Shown here: in pieces, positions 1 through 5,486 of the stretch
Layout of the letters: the number at the start of each line of letters is the position of its first letter
How positions within the stretch are numbered: position 1 is the stretch's first letter
Assembly: GCA_025057335.1 (NCBI GenBank)
Contig: JANWXG010000104.1
Coordinates: forward strand, 1 to 8,333
From: a bacterium
Lineage (GTDB): Bacteria > Armatimonadota > HRBIN16
DNA: 8,333 nucleotides
Reading direction: 5' to 3'
Notes under the pieces: model-generated
Told to the model about the DNA's origin: nothing
The model's input: only the letters and a program-made list of their open reading frames with translations
Database searches by the model: none
Made by a program: the position numbers and the translations under genes

Positions 1-291
1 GACAATAGTTGCCATTCCGCTGAGCCAGCCCAGCAGGTGAGCCCAAAAGAGGGGCTTCTCCCATAGACGTATCAACATGCCCATGAGGTACCAGTGCAAC
101 GGCATCCATACGGCAGTCAACCCCTCCCATTTTGGATGCTTTGCCCACGAGTAAGCAAAACCCAAGCGACTAAGCCCATCTCCGGGGCTAGGGTCGGTAA
201 GCAATATCGCTAATAAACGCAGCACGCCGCCGCACAGCAGTGCAGCTATCAACCATCGGGAAGCCAGTGCGCGGCGTTCTTGGTCAAGCAT
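1..291 (-). CDS. GT39/PMT-like membrane glycosyltransferase, N-terminal part (runs off the left edge)
   Basis: The first 97 residues read open to the window edge from an ATG at 291. A strong GGAGG site lies 5 bases before the start. The order is a short polar N-terminus, a hydrophobic segment at about residues 13-32, then an extracytoplasmic-looking stretch with DPSPGDGLSR at 33-42 and WMPLHWYLMG at 62-71, and the start of another hydrophobic helix. This order (first helix, acidic loop with a catalytic Asp candidate, Trp/Pro-rich segment) is typical of GT-C glycosyltransferases of the GT39/ArnT group. Those enzymes move a sugar from a polyprenyl-phosphate carrier to a lipid or protein acceptor on the outer face of the membrane. 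The acceptor cannot be told from this piece. The gene diverges from the DUF1638 gene. A second, broken gene of the same superfamily lies at 2541-3626. The family call is by pattern recognition only. Confidence 0.72.
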   Translation of the reverse strand, partial: MLDQERRALASRWLIAALLCGGVLRLLAILLTDPSPGDGLSRLGFAYSWAKHPKWEGLTAVWMPLHWYLMGMLIRLWEKPLFWAHLLGWLSGMATIV

Positions 292-358
292 CGTCTCCTC
301 CGCAATCGGAAGTGTGTCAAAAAACAATACACTCCGCCCTCGGTCCTCTCCTGCTGCT

Positions 359-387
359 TTGACAGGTGACCTCCGATGAGATAGAAT
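359..387 (+). promoter_or_regulatory. Sigma-70 type promoter for the DUF1638 gene
   Basis: A perfect TTGACA (359-364) and TAGAAT (382-387, 5 of 6 matches to consensus) are separated by exactly 17 bases. Transcription should start near 394, giving a leader of about 20 bases that carries the GGAGGTG ribosome site at 404-410. Confidence 0.75.
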
Positions 388-414
388 CTGCCTAGAAGCT
401 AGCGGAGGTGCGAG

Positions 415-1155
415 GTGTTACTCAAGCTGATTGCTTGTGAGGTGCTGACCCGCGAGGTGTGCCGCTACGTCGCGGAAAGCCCACACACCGTTGACCTGGA
501 GTTTACTCCAAAGGGAGCGCACGATGATAGCCACCAGCTGCGCGCGCTCATCCAGTCGCGTATCGACGAGGCGGAAGCCTCGCCGCGCCAGTATGACGCC
601 ATCCTGCTGGGCTACGGGCTATGCGGTAATGCGACAGTGAACCTGCGTGCCCACCAGACGCGACTGGTCATCCCCCGTGCGCACGACTGCTGCACGCTGT
701 TTCTCGGTTCGCGCCAGAAGTTCCAGCAACATTTTGCGGACGCCCCCAGCACCCCCTTCAGCGCCACAGGCTACATGGAACGCGATGGGGCGTACAGACG
801 TGAATCGAGCCTGAGCGGTACGAGCGGGCTATACGCCACGCTGGAGGAATATATCGCCCAATACGGCGAGGAGAACGGCAGATACATCTTTGAAACCCTG
901 CACGGTAGTATCCAGGCTGCGGAGGGGAACCGCGTGGTATTCATCGATACCCCTGAGACGCGCCACCTGAACTACCTCGAGCGGTGTCGCCTGCGGGCGC
1001 AACAGGAAGGCAAAGAGCTGGTGGTGCTGGAAGGCAGCGGACGCCTGCTGCGCAAGCTGGTTTTCGGCGAATGGGACGAAGAGTTTCTGATCGTACAACC
1101 CGGTCAGCGCATCACAGGAGTATACGACTGGGACGAGGTGTTGCGAGCCGAGTAG
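415..1155 (+). CDS. DUF1638 domain-containing protein
   Basis: A 246-residue soluble protein starting at GTG 415, with GGAGGTG at 404-410 four bases upstream and a consensus promoter before it. It is full length for the DUF1638 family. The family pattern is visible as the N-terminal LIACEVL with Cys8, the block DAILLGYGLCGN with Cys70, and LVIPRAHDCCTLFLGS with the pair Cys92-Cys93. No signal peptide or membrane segment is present. The function of DUF1638 is not established. From memory, relatives often sit near corrinoid or methylamine methyltransferase genes, but no such neighbour is visible here. The conserved cysteines and the His90-Asp91 next to them could bind a metal or cofactor, which is inference. 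The gene ends one base before the stop codon of the convergent pectate-lyase-like gene. Confidence 0.85.
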   Translation: MLLKLIACEVLTREVCRYVAESPHTVDLEFTPKGAHDDSHQLRALIQSRIDEAEASPRQYDAILLGYGLCGNATVNLRAHQTRLVIPRAHDCCTLFLGSRQKFQQHFADAPSTPFSATGYMERDGAYRRESSLSGTSGLYATLEEYIAQYGEENGRYIFETLHGSIQAAEGNRVVFIDTPETRHLNYLERCRLRAQQEGKELVVLEGSGRLLRKLVFGEWDEEFLIVQPGQRITGVYDWDEVLRAE

Positions 1156-1156
1156 G

Positions 1157-2461
1157 CTACGGCGTCACAACGTTCATGCCGATTTGCGCCTTCGCTCCTG
1201 CTTCGTTGAGGATGCCCTCCTGTCCGCGGAAGCGGTTGCCCAGAATGACTGCTGCGTCGATATCCGCTCCTAGACGGATATGCGTCTTTCCTCTGTCCAT
1301 GAAATCGCAGCCCATCACGGTTAGCCCTCCGCGCTGCGCATCGATGCAGGGTGCGCCCGTGCCCTTCTTGTCCCAGCCGTTGAAGTGGCAGCCGTCAAAG
1401 AAGGTGTGCCCGCGACCTTTGAGCACCACATGGCTTTCGGTGGTATCTACGCCCCAGAAGCCACAGGCGGTGAACTTCACGGGTCCCCGATTTGTCTCCT
1501 CGATTTCGATACCCGCCATGAACTGTCCGTTCACAAACGAGACGCCCGCATGCTCCATCACCTGCTCCACGCGCACGGCGACGGGTCCCACGTCCGAACC
1601 GCATTGCGTAAGCAACACGTTAGGCGTGCCCGCCCGGGTACGGATGAACTGGAAGCCTATCTTGTAGCCGATGCAGAAACAGTTGCTCATGTATTCCCAA
1701 TCCGTACGCCCGATGATGAAGGCGATTCCCTCCCGCACCATAAACTGCTTCAGCGGAGTTTGCCACACCTCCCAGAAGGGCCAGATGTGCAGATTTTCCA
1801 CCCTGCCGATGTCGTAGCACTGGTCGATATAGATGCCTCGGTACAGCGCCTGCATGCCCACATTGCGCACGAAGTGCCTGCCTGCGGGGAACGTTCCGAA
1901 ATCGATGCCTTGATACGGGTTCACTAGCAGCACGTCTACCAGCGTGCAGTTGTCGCCGATGCCCCGAATCGTCCAAGGGTAGGGGATGGGCGGATCCTTT
2001 TGCACCTGCTCCGGGTAGAAGATGGTGATGCCGTGCAGCGTGGCGTTCTGCCTGAGCGTGATGAAGGGCGTGCCATCGGGTTGCTCTTTTCCCGCTATCG
2101 CCAGCAGCGTCGTGCCGCGTTGCTGCGAGCCGTAGGTCAGACCGCGAAAGACTCCCTCTAGCACCACATGCTCGCGCACCTCCAACGTGCCGGCTATCAG
2201 GTAGTCACCGCGCGGCACGAACACCAGATTGCCCCCCATCTCGTGCGCAGCATCAATCGCTTTCTGGAAAGCGGTAGTGTCGTCACTTTTGCCATCGCCT
2301 TTCGCGCCGAAATCGCGCACGTTGAGCGCACCTGCGGGCTGTTCGCCGCGCGTGTCCGCTGAGGCAGCGCCTGCGCTTATCCCTTCTGAGAGTGCCGTCA
2401 GCGCCGCGAAGGAACCAAGCCCTTTCAGTAAGTGCCGGCGCTGCAAGGTGAAATCCTCCAT
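1157..2461 (-). CDS. Tat-exported pectate-lyase-like (Pectate_lyase_3) beta-helix protein
   Basis: A 434-residue protein starting at ATG 2461. GGAGGT lies 7 bases upstream, so the longer open frame reaching 2704 is not the start. The N-terminus has a twin-arginine motif, QRRHLLKG (residues 7-14), then a hydrophobic stretch and a likely cleavage site after GAASA (residue 35), so the protein is probably exported folded. Residues 46-105 carry the Pectate_lyase_3 opening: LNVRDFGAKGDGKSDDT, AFQKAIDAA, then GGNLVFVPRGDYLIAGTLEV. The rest, to about 420, has the irregular short-strand, Gly/Asn-rich character of a right-handed parallel beta-helix. Members of this fold include polysaccharide lyases, GH28/GH55 hydrolases and epimerases, so the substrate is unknown and catalytic residues cannot be assigned. 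The gene lies 79 bases downstream of the broken GT39 gene on the same strand, with no clear promoter between them, so it may depend on the promoter at 3702-3730. Confidence 0.82.
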   Translation of the reverse strand: MEDFTLQRRHLLKGLGSFAALTALSEGISAGAASADTRGEQPAGALNVRDFGAKGDGKSDDTTAFQKAIDAAHEMGGNLVFVPRGDYLIAGTLEVREHVVLEGVFRGLTYGSQQRGTTLLAIAGKEQPDGTPFITLRQNATLHGITIFYPEQVQKDPPIPYPWTIRGIGDNCTLVDVLLVNPYQGIDFGTFPAGRHFVRNVGMQALYRGIYIDQCYDIGRVENLHIWPFWEVWQTPLKQFMVREGIAFIIGRTDWEYMSNCFCIGYKIGFQFIRTRAGTPNVLLTQCGSDVGPVAVRVEQVMEHAGVSFVNGQFMAGIEIEETNRGPVKFTACGFWGVDTTESHVVLKGRGHTFFDGCHFNGWDKKGTGAPCIDAQRGGLTVMGCDFMDRGKTHIRLGADIDAAVILGNRFRGQEGILNEAGAKAQIGMNVVTP

Positions 2462-2540
2462 CTCTTTGACCTCCTCGTCGATCTGGTTGTCGTACCCATT
2501 CGCCTGAGGGAGGAGGCTTCCTGCGTGAGCGGGGGGAACT

Positions 2541-3626
2541 TCATGACGGAGAGCCCTGTCGGTTGCACGGTAGACCCAACACGGTAGCGGCTTGCCAAAG
2601 CCCATACGCTGAGACGGGCAATAGAAACGGAAGCACCTGCAGGAAATAACGCGAGCTGCCAGCTGCCCCTGTGCTGAGGGTGAAATAGAGCGTGGCCAAG
2701 ACAAAAGTCAACACCCATAGCAGCCGACGCTGTTTCCACAACTGGTGAATACCGTATAGCGCAGACACGATGCAACGGCTGCGTTGCAGGAGACAGTCCG
2801 TCCTGGTGCATTCGTTGCAGCGCTTCTGTCGTCAGCTCTCTCTTGACACGGTTGAAATCCGCCAGTCCCCCTTTTGCAAACGCTTGTCCAATCGTTAACA
2901 CCAGCAGATTGTACTCTCCCGAGGCACTGAGACGATAACTGCCGAATCGCTGGTAGTTATGTATAGACCAGGACAGTAGTGGGGAAACAAACCCCACTAG
3001 CGCAGCAAAGAAACATGCCGCGCGTTGGCGGAGGGGAATGGGCAAAAATCCTACCCAGAGAAGCATGAGCAGGGGGGCAAAGTACAACATGCTCACGCGA
3101 ACCACTGTAGATATCCCCGCAACCACTCCTATAGTCAACCACATGGCGAGAGCGAGCACAGAGGCTGTAGCCGACTGCTGGCGTCGCCAGGCGAGTGCCA
3201 TGACGTAAAGCAGTAGACACAACAGGAATAAGAAGAGCGTCTCCGAATACATGCTTATCGTTGTGAAGATGGCAACAGGGTGCAAGGCAAACAACATCCC
3301 CGCTATCACCGCGCTCCGTTCGCCGATAGTGGCGCACACCGCCCCCATGAGAAGCATAGCACGGCGGAGAGAAGCACGTGGAGAAGCTGCACTACCCATG
3401 GACGGATACCAAACCCGGCGTATACAGCAGCGACGAAGAGTGGATATCCTGGCGGGCGTACTGTCGCTACATGCAGAGAAGCATCGTATTCGGGGTTTCC
3501 GCCGAACTGCCCCGTCTGGAGAAGGTCGGCCGCGAGCCTGTGGTACAGGTGGGGGTCTTCGCCTACCATACTACAGATAGCCCCTGTAGGAAAGGTACCA
3601 CTTCTGAAGCAGCCTACAAACGACAT
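2541..3626 (-). pseudogene. Broken GT39/PMT-like glycosyltransferase
   Basis: Three pieces in different frames read in order like one membrane glycosyltransferase. From 3626 to about 3344 comes DPHLYHRLAADLLQTGQF, then PPGYPLFVAAVYAGFG and VQLLHVLLSAVLCF. From about 3344 to about 2790 the next frame gives GERSAVIAGMLFALHPVAIF, SMYSETLFLFLLCLLLYVM and several more helices, ending in FNRVKRELTTEALQRMHQDG. From about 2790 to 2541 the third frame gives ATLYFTLSTGAAGSSRYFLQ and VLPFLLPVSAYGL, the usual GT39 C-terminal helices. The first break falls at a run of five Gs (3342-3346 on the plus strand) and is explained by loss of one base. At the second, the frames switch near 2775-2800 and the loop region normally found there seems shortened, so an internal deletion is likely. 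The usual first transmembrane helix is also missing and the ATG at 3626 has no ribosome site. The piecewise family likeness is clear. A sequencing error could explain the first break but not the second. Confidence 0.75.
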
Positions 3627-3701
3627 TCGGGTTTACGTTCGTAGCACCCTTGCTTAACACGCACATCTTGCACCGAGGATAGCGGAGCGTAGCGCGGCAG
3701 C

Positions 3702-3730
3702 AGTATAACATCGACCTCCGCTGCTGTCAA
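3702..3730 (-). promoter_or_regulatory. Strong minus-strand promoter upstream of the broken glycosyltransferase
   Basis: Read on the minus strand, a perfect TTGACA (3730-3725) is followed after exactly 17 bases by TATACT (3707-3702, 5 of 6 to consensus). Transcription should start near 3695, about 70 bases before the first usable ATG of the pseudogene. An inverted repeat CAGCAG (3698-3703) / CTGCTG (3721-3726) overlaps both promoter boxes and could be an operator. That part is speculative. Confidence 0.7.
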
Positions 3731-3834
3731 CCGACAGGGAGGAAGGCGAGAAATCGAGACTAATACCACGATACACACCCATCTATGGCCTCACTAACCC
3801 TGCATAACAGCAAACGAGACAGTTCCTACGCGGG

Positions 3835-4013
3835 CAACGTTGTTTTGAACGTTGTCCTCTATTTCCGTGAGAGGCGATGCAAGGCGGCACAGTTTCCTCC
3901 GAGTAAGGTCTGGGGCTATGAGCAGGACAAAATCCGCCTGCACGGATGAGAAACTGCGCGCGTTTGAACGTAGCCCTCCATTTCCATTGAGGGACAGTGG
4001 GAGGAGCCACCTC
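3835..4013 (-). repeat. Degenerate two-copy hairpin-repeat element (inverted relative to the 7516-7706 copies)
   Basis: On the minus strand, 3993-3974 reads CCCTCAATGGAAATGGAGGG, a hairpin followed by CTACGT. Together these match the 7532 and 7652 copies at 21 of 26 positions. One difference is compensatory: the fourth stem pair is T-A here and A-T there. A second, weaker copy lies 119 bases further on, with CCTCT/AGAGG stems (3874-3870 and 3860-3856) and the same GGAAAT loop. TTTGAACGT recurs beside both copies on the plus strand (3844-3852, 3963-3971). Between them, minus-strand 3945-3934 reads TCCGTGCAGGCGG then ATTTT, close to TCCGCGAAGGCGG then TTTTTT at 7590-7608. The weaker copy is followed by a CAACGTT/AACGTTG inverted repeat (3835-3841, 3848-3854) in the place of the second hairpin. 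This is probably an old copy of the same dispersed element. Outer limits are approximate. Confidence 0.55.
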
Positions 4014-4051
4014 GTGCGCCAGTTTTGCTTTCCGAACACCCTCCCGCGCCC

Positions 4052-4081
4052 TTGACAAGCGGCGGTGAGATACTGTATAAT
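4052..4081 (+). promoter_or_regulatory. Consensus sigma-70 promoter for tRNA-Glu
   Basis: A perfect TTGACA (4052-4057) and a perfect TATAAT (4076-4081) are separated by 18 bases. Transcription should start near 4088, about nine bases before the mature tRNA 5' end. This is the best promoter in the window, as expected for a stable RNA gene. Confidence 0.85.
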
Positions 4082-4096
4082 ACCCGACGGCAACGG

Positions 4097-4173
4097 GGCC
4101 CCATCGTCTAGTGGTCTAGGACACCTGGTTCTCAGCCAGGAGATCGGGGGTTCGAATCCCCCTGGGGCTACCA
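4097..4173 (+). tRNA. tRNA-Glu, anticodon CUC
   Basis: A complete cloverleaf. The acceptor stem is GGCCCCA (4097-4103) with TGGGGCT (4163-4169). The D arm around TCGTCTAGTGGTCTAGGACA closely resembles other bacterial tRNA-Glu genes. The anticodon stem is CCTGG/CCAGG with loop TTCTCAG, putting the anticodon CTC at 4131-4133 to read GAG codons. The T arm is GGGGG-TTCGAAT-CCCCC. The discriminator is A at 4170 and CCA is encoded at 4171-4173. The first acceptor pair is a G-U wobble rather than the usual Watson-Crick pair. The gene is a single tRNA with its own promoter and a hairpin directly downstream. Confidence 0.97.
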
Positions 4174-4179
4174 TGTGGG

Positions 4180-4204
4180 GCGCCCTCCACCTGCTGGAGG
4201 GCGC
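4180..4204 (+). terminator. Hairpin after tRNA-Glu, probable (bidirectional) terminator
   Basis: A perfect 10-bp GC-rich stem, GCGCCCTCCA (4180-4189) with TGGAGGGCGC (4195-4204), has a five-base loop and sits six bases after the tRNA CCA and six bases from the stop of the convergent isochorismatase-family gene. The plus-strand tail is only modestly T-rich (TCGTGCTTACTT), so it is a weak intrinsic terminator by the classical rule, but its position between convergent units supports the role. Confidence 0.6.
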
Positions 4205-4210
4205 TCGTGC

Positions 4211-4768
4211 TTACTTGACCCACTGTAGGATCTGGCGAAACTCGTCGGTACCCGCCTGCACCAGCCACTCGTACACGACCGACTCCGCGCAGGTCACCAC
4301 CACGCCCGCGTGGCGCAGTCGTTCCATCGCTACCTGCCAGTTCTCCCGCGCACGGGAGCTGACTGCGTCCTGCACGACATGCACCTGAAAGCCACCCTCT
4401 TGCGCGTCAAGGGCGGTCTGAGTGACGCAGATATGTGCTTCCACTCCGCAAAGAACCACCTGGCTACGCTCGCTTGCCATGAGCGCCGCGCGGAACGGGT
4501 CAGAACCGTAGCAGCTGAAACACATCTTGTCTATCGGCTCGCTGCTTTCAGGAAGTACTTCCGCAATCTCAGGGATGATCCCACCCATCCGCTGTGCATA
4601 CTGTAGCGTTGCGATGACAGGCACCTTCAGCACGCTGGCAGACTGGACCAGCAGACGACACTGCTGAATGACCCGCTCGCGTTCGTGGACGTAGCGCAGG
4701 AACGGCTCTTGCATGTCCACCACGACTAGCACTGAACGGTCTGCTCGTAGAATCTGTGGATGACGCAT
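4211..4768 (-). CDS. Isochorismatase-family cysteine hydrolase
   Basis: A 185-residue cytoplasmic protein. The start is ATG 4768, because GGAGGAG (4781-4775) lies six bases upstream; an in-frame TTG at 4783 overlaps that site and is less likely. The fold and catalytic triad of the isochorismatase/nicotinamidase superfamily are complete: Asp18 in VVVDMQEPF, Lys81 in IDKMCFSCYGSDPF, and Cys114 in LCGVEAHICVTQTALDA, preceded by the Gly-Val-Glu that usually forms the cis-peptide. The C-terminal half (QVHVVQDAVSSR, then MERLRHAGVVVTCAESVVYEWL) resembles the YcaC/ISOC1-ISOC2 type more than true nicotinamidases or siderophore isochorismatases. No metal-site Asp-x-His as in nicotinamidases stands out. 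The substrate is unknown. It is transcribed alone, converging on tRNA-Glu and diverging from cutA. Confidence 0.88.
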   Translation of the reverse strand: MRHPQILRADRSVLVVVDMQEPFLRYVHERERVIQQCRLLVQSASVLKVPVIATLQYAQRMGGIIPEIAEVLPESSEPIDKMCFSCYGSDPFRAALMASERSQVVLCGVEAHICVTQTALDAQEGGFQVHVVQDAVSSRARENWQVAMERLRHAGVVVTCAESVVYEWLVQAGTDEFRQILQWVK

Positions 4769-5116
4769 AAACGGCTCCTCCAACCTCTGATAAATAGATG
4801 ACTCGTTGTCTTAGATGATGGTAAAAACCCTTCAGGCGCAGAGTCGCTGCGCTGCTCGAGAACCGTCTTCGGTGTCCGTGTCTTGCTCCCCTCTTCCAGC
4901 AGTTCTCAGGATGAGGGGGGATTCCTGCGAGGTGTACCTTTGCTGCCGCAGCGCGCACTCCACCTTCGCTCCCCGCTTCGTGTGCACATGGCGGCGCCTC
5001 TGTGACGAGGCTGTCTCGTCACTGAAGTTTGTGGATGGCAGCGGCAATCACGGCAATGGTGTCAATAGGGTATACAATACATGTTATGTTCAAACCGTTT
5101 CACGTGGGGGAGAACG
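4769..5116. other. Divergent intergenic region between the isochorismatase-family gene and cutA
   Basis: No convincing gene in any frame. Three inverted repeats are visible: GCGCAG/CTGCGC with a five-base loop (4836-4852), CCCCTC/GAGGGG with a long loop (4888-4918), and a perfect 8-bp GTGACGAG/CTCGTCAC with a five-base loop (5002-5022). A possible -10 box for cutA, TACAAT, lies at 5073-5078 but lacks a good -35 box. The 8-bp hairpin just before it is a candidate operator or leader structure. Nothing else was recognised. Confidence 0.4.
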
Positions 5117-5446
5117 ATGGTCATCCTGTACATCACGCTCAACACCGACGAGGAGGCGCGCCGGGTTTCCCGCGCCCTGCTGGAGAAGCGGCTGGCAGTG
5201 TGCACCAACTGGTTTCCCATCACCTGCGCCTACCGCTGGAAAGGGGACATCGTGGAAGAACCCGAAACCGTGCTCGTCGTCAAAACCCTGCCCGAGCTGT
5301 ACGACGCCGTGACCGAAGAGGTCAAACAGCATATCTCCTACACCAACTTCATCGCGCAGATCGAGGTGCCGAGAATCAATAACGAATTCGCCAATTGGCT
5401 GGAAGAGGAACTTTGTGGCGAAGGCTCGAATTCGTCTGGTAATTAG
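5117..5446 (+). CDS. cutA: CutA family protein (divalent-cation tolerance protein)
   Basis: A 109-residue protein, normal for CutA1. The start is ATG 5117 behind a GGGGGAG site (5106-5112); the open frame extends 5' to a TTG at 5081 with no ribosome site. Recognisable CutA elements are ITLNTDEEARRVSRALLEKRLAVCTN (residues 6-31, given in outline), the Pro-Ile-Thr-x-x-Tyr-x-Trp-x-Gly core at 34-43, the acidic GDIVEEPE, and VLVVKTLPELYDAV. CutA forms very stable trimers. It was named for copper tolerance in E. coli, but its general role remains unsettled. Here the usual C-terminal His-x-Tyr-x-x-Pro segment is changed to HISYTNFIAQIEVPRINNEF, and the short tail is Ser/Asn/Gly-rich. It appears to be the first gene of a unit with the amidase (40-base gap) and the GerMN gene. 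That link is probably transcriptional rather than functional. Confidence 0.9.
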   Translation: MVILYITLNTDEEARRVSRALLEKRLAVCTNWFPITCAYRWKGDIVEEPETVLVVKTLPELYDAVTEEVKQHISYTNFIAQIEVPRINNEFANWLEEELCGEGSNSSGN

Positions 5447-5486
5447 TGCGGTACGAAGCGCGCGGTCTCTGCAAGGAGGTGAGGTG

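Noticed and set aside
315..320. TTGACA on the minus strand upstream of the left-edge glycosyltransferase
   Set aside because: A matching -10 box at normal spacing would fall in the ribosome site beside the start codon, so it is not a usable promoter for that gene.
984..1667. 227-residue plus-strand open frame
   Set aside because: It overlaps the DUF1638 gene and the pectate-lyase-like gene in the wrong frames, is rich in Pro/Arg/Ser, and shows no domain.
2462..2704. 81-residue N-terminal extension of the pectate-lyase-like protein
   Set aside because: It reads through sequence that in another frame is the conserved GT39 C-terminus. The ATG at 2461 has a good ribosome site and directly gives a Tat signal peptide.
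3794..4174. 126-residue minus-strand open frame starting across the tRNA
   Set aside because: Its first residues (VAPGGFEPPISW) are the familiar antisense translation of a tRNA, and the rest covers the tRNA promoter and the repeat element. No ribosome site or domain.
4888..4918. CCCCTC/GAGGGG hairpin in the isochorismatase-cutA intergenic region
   Set aside because: The 6-bp stem has a 19-base loop and no T tract, so it is not supported as a terminator or as a copy of the repeat family.
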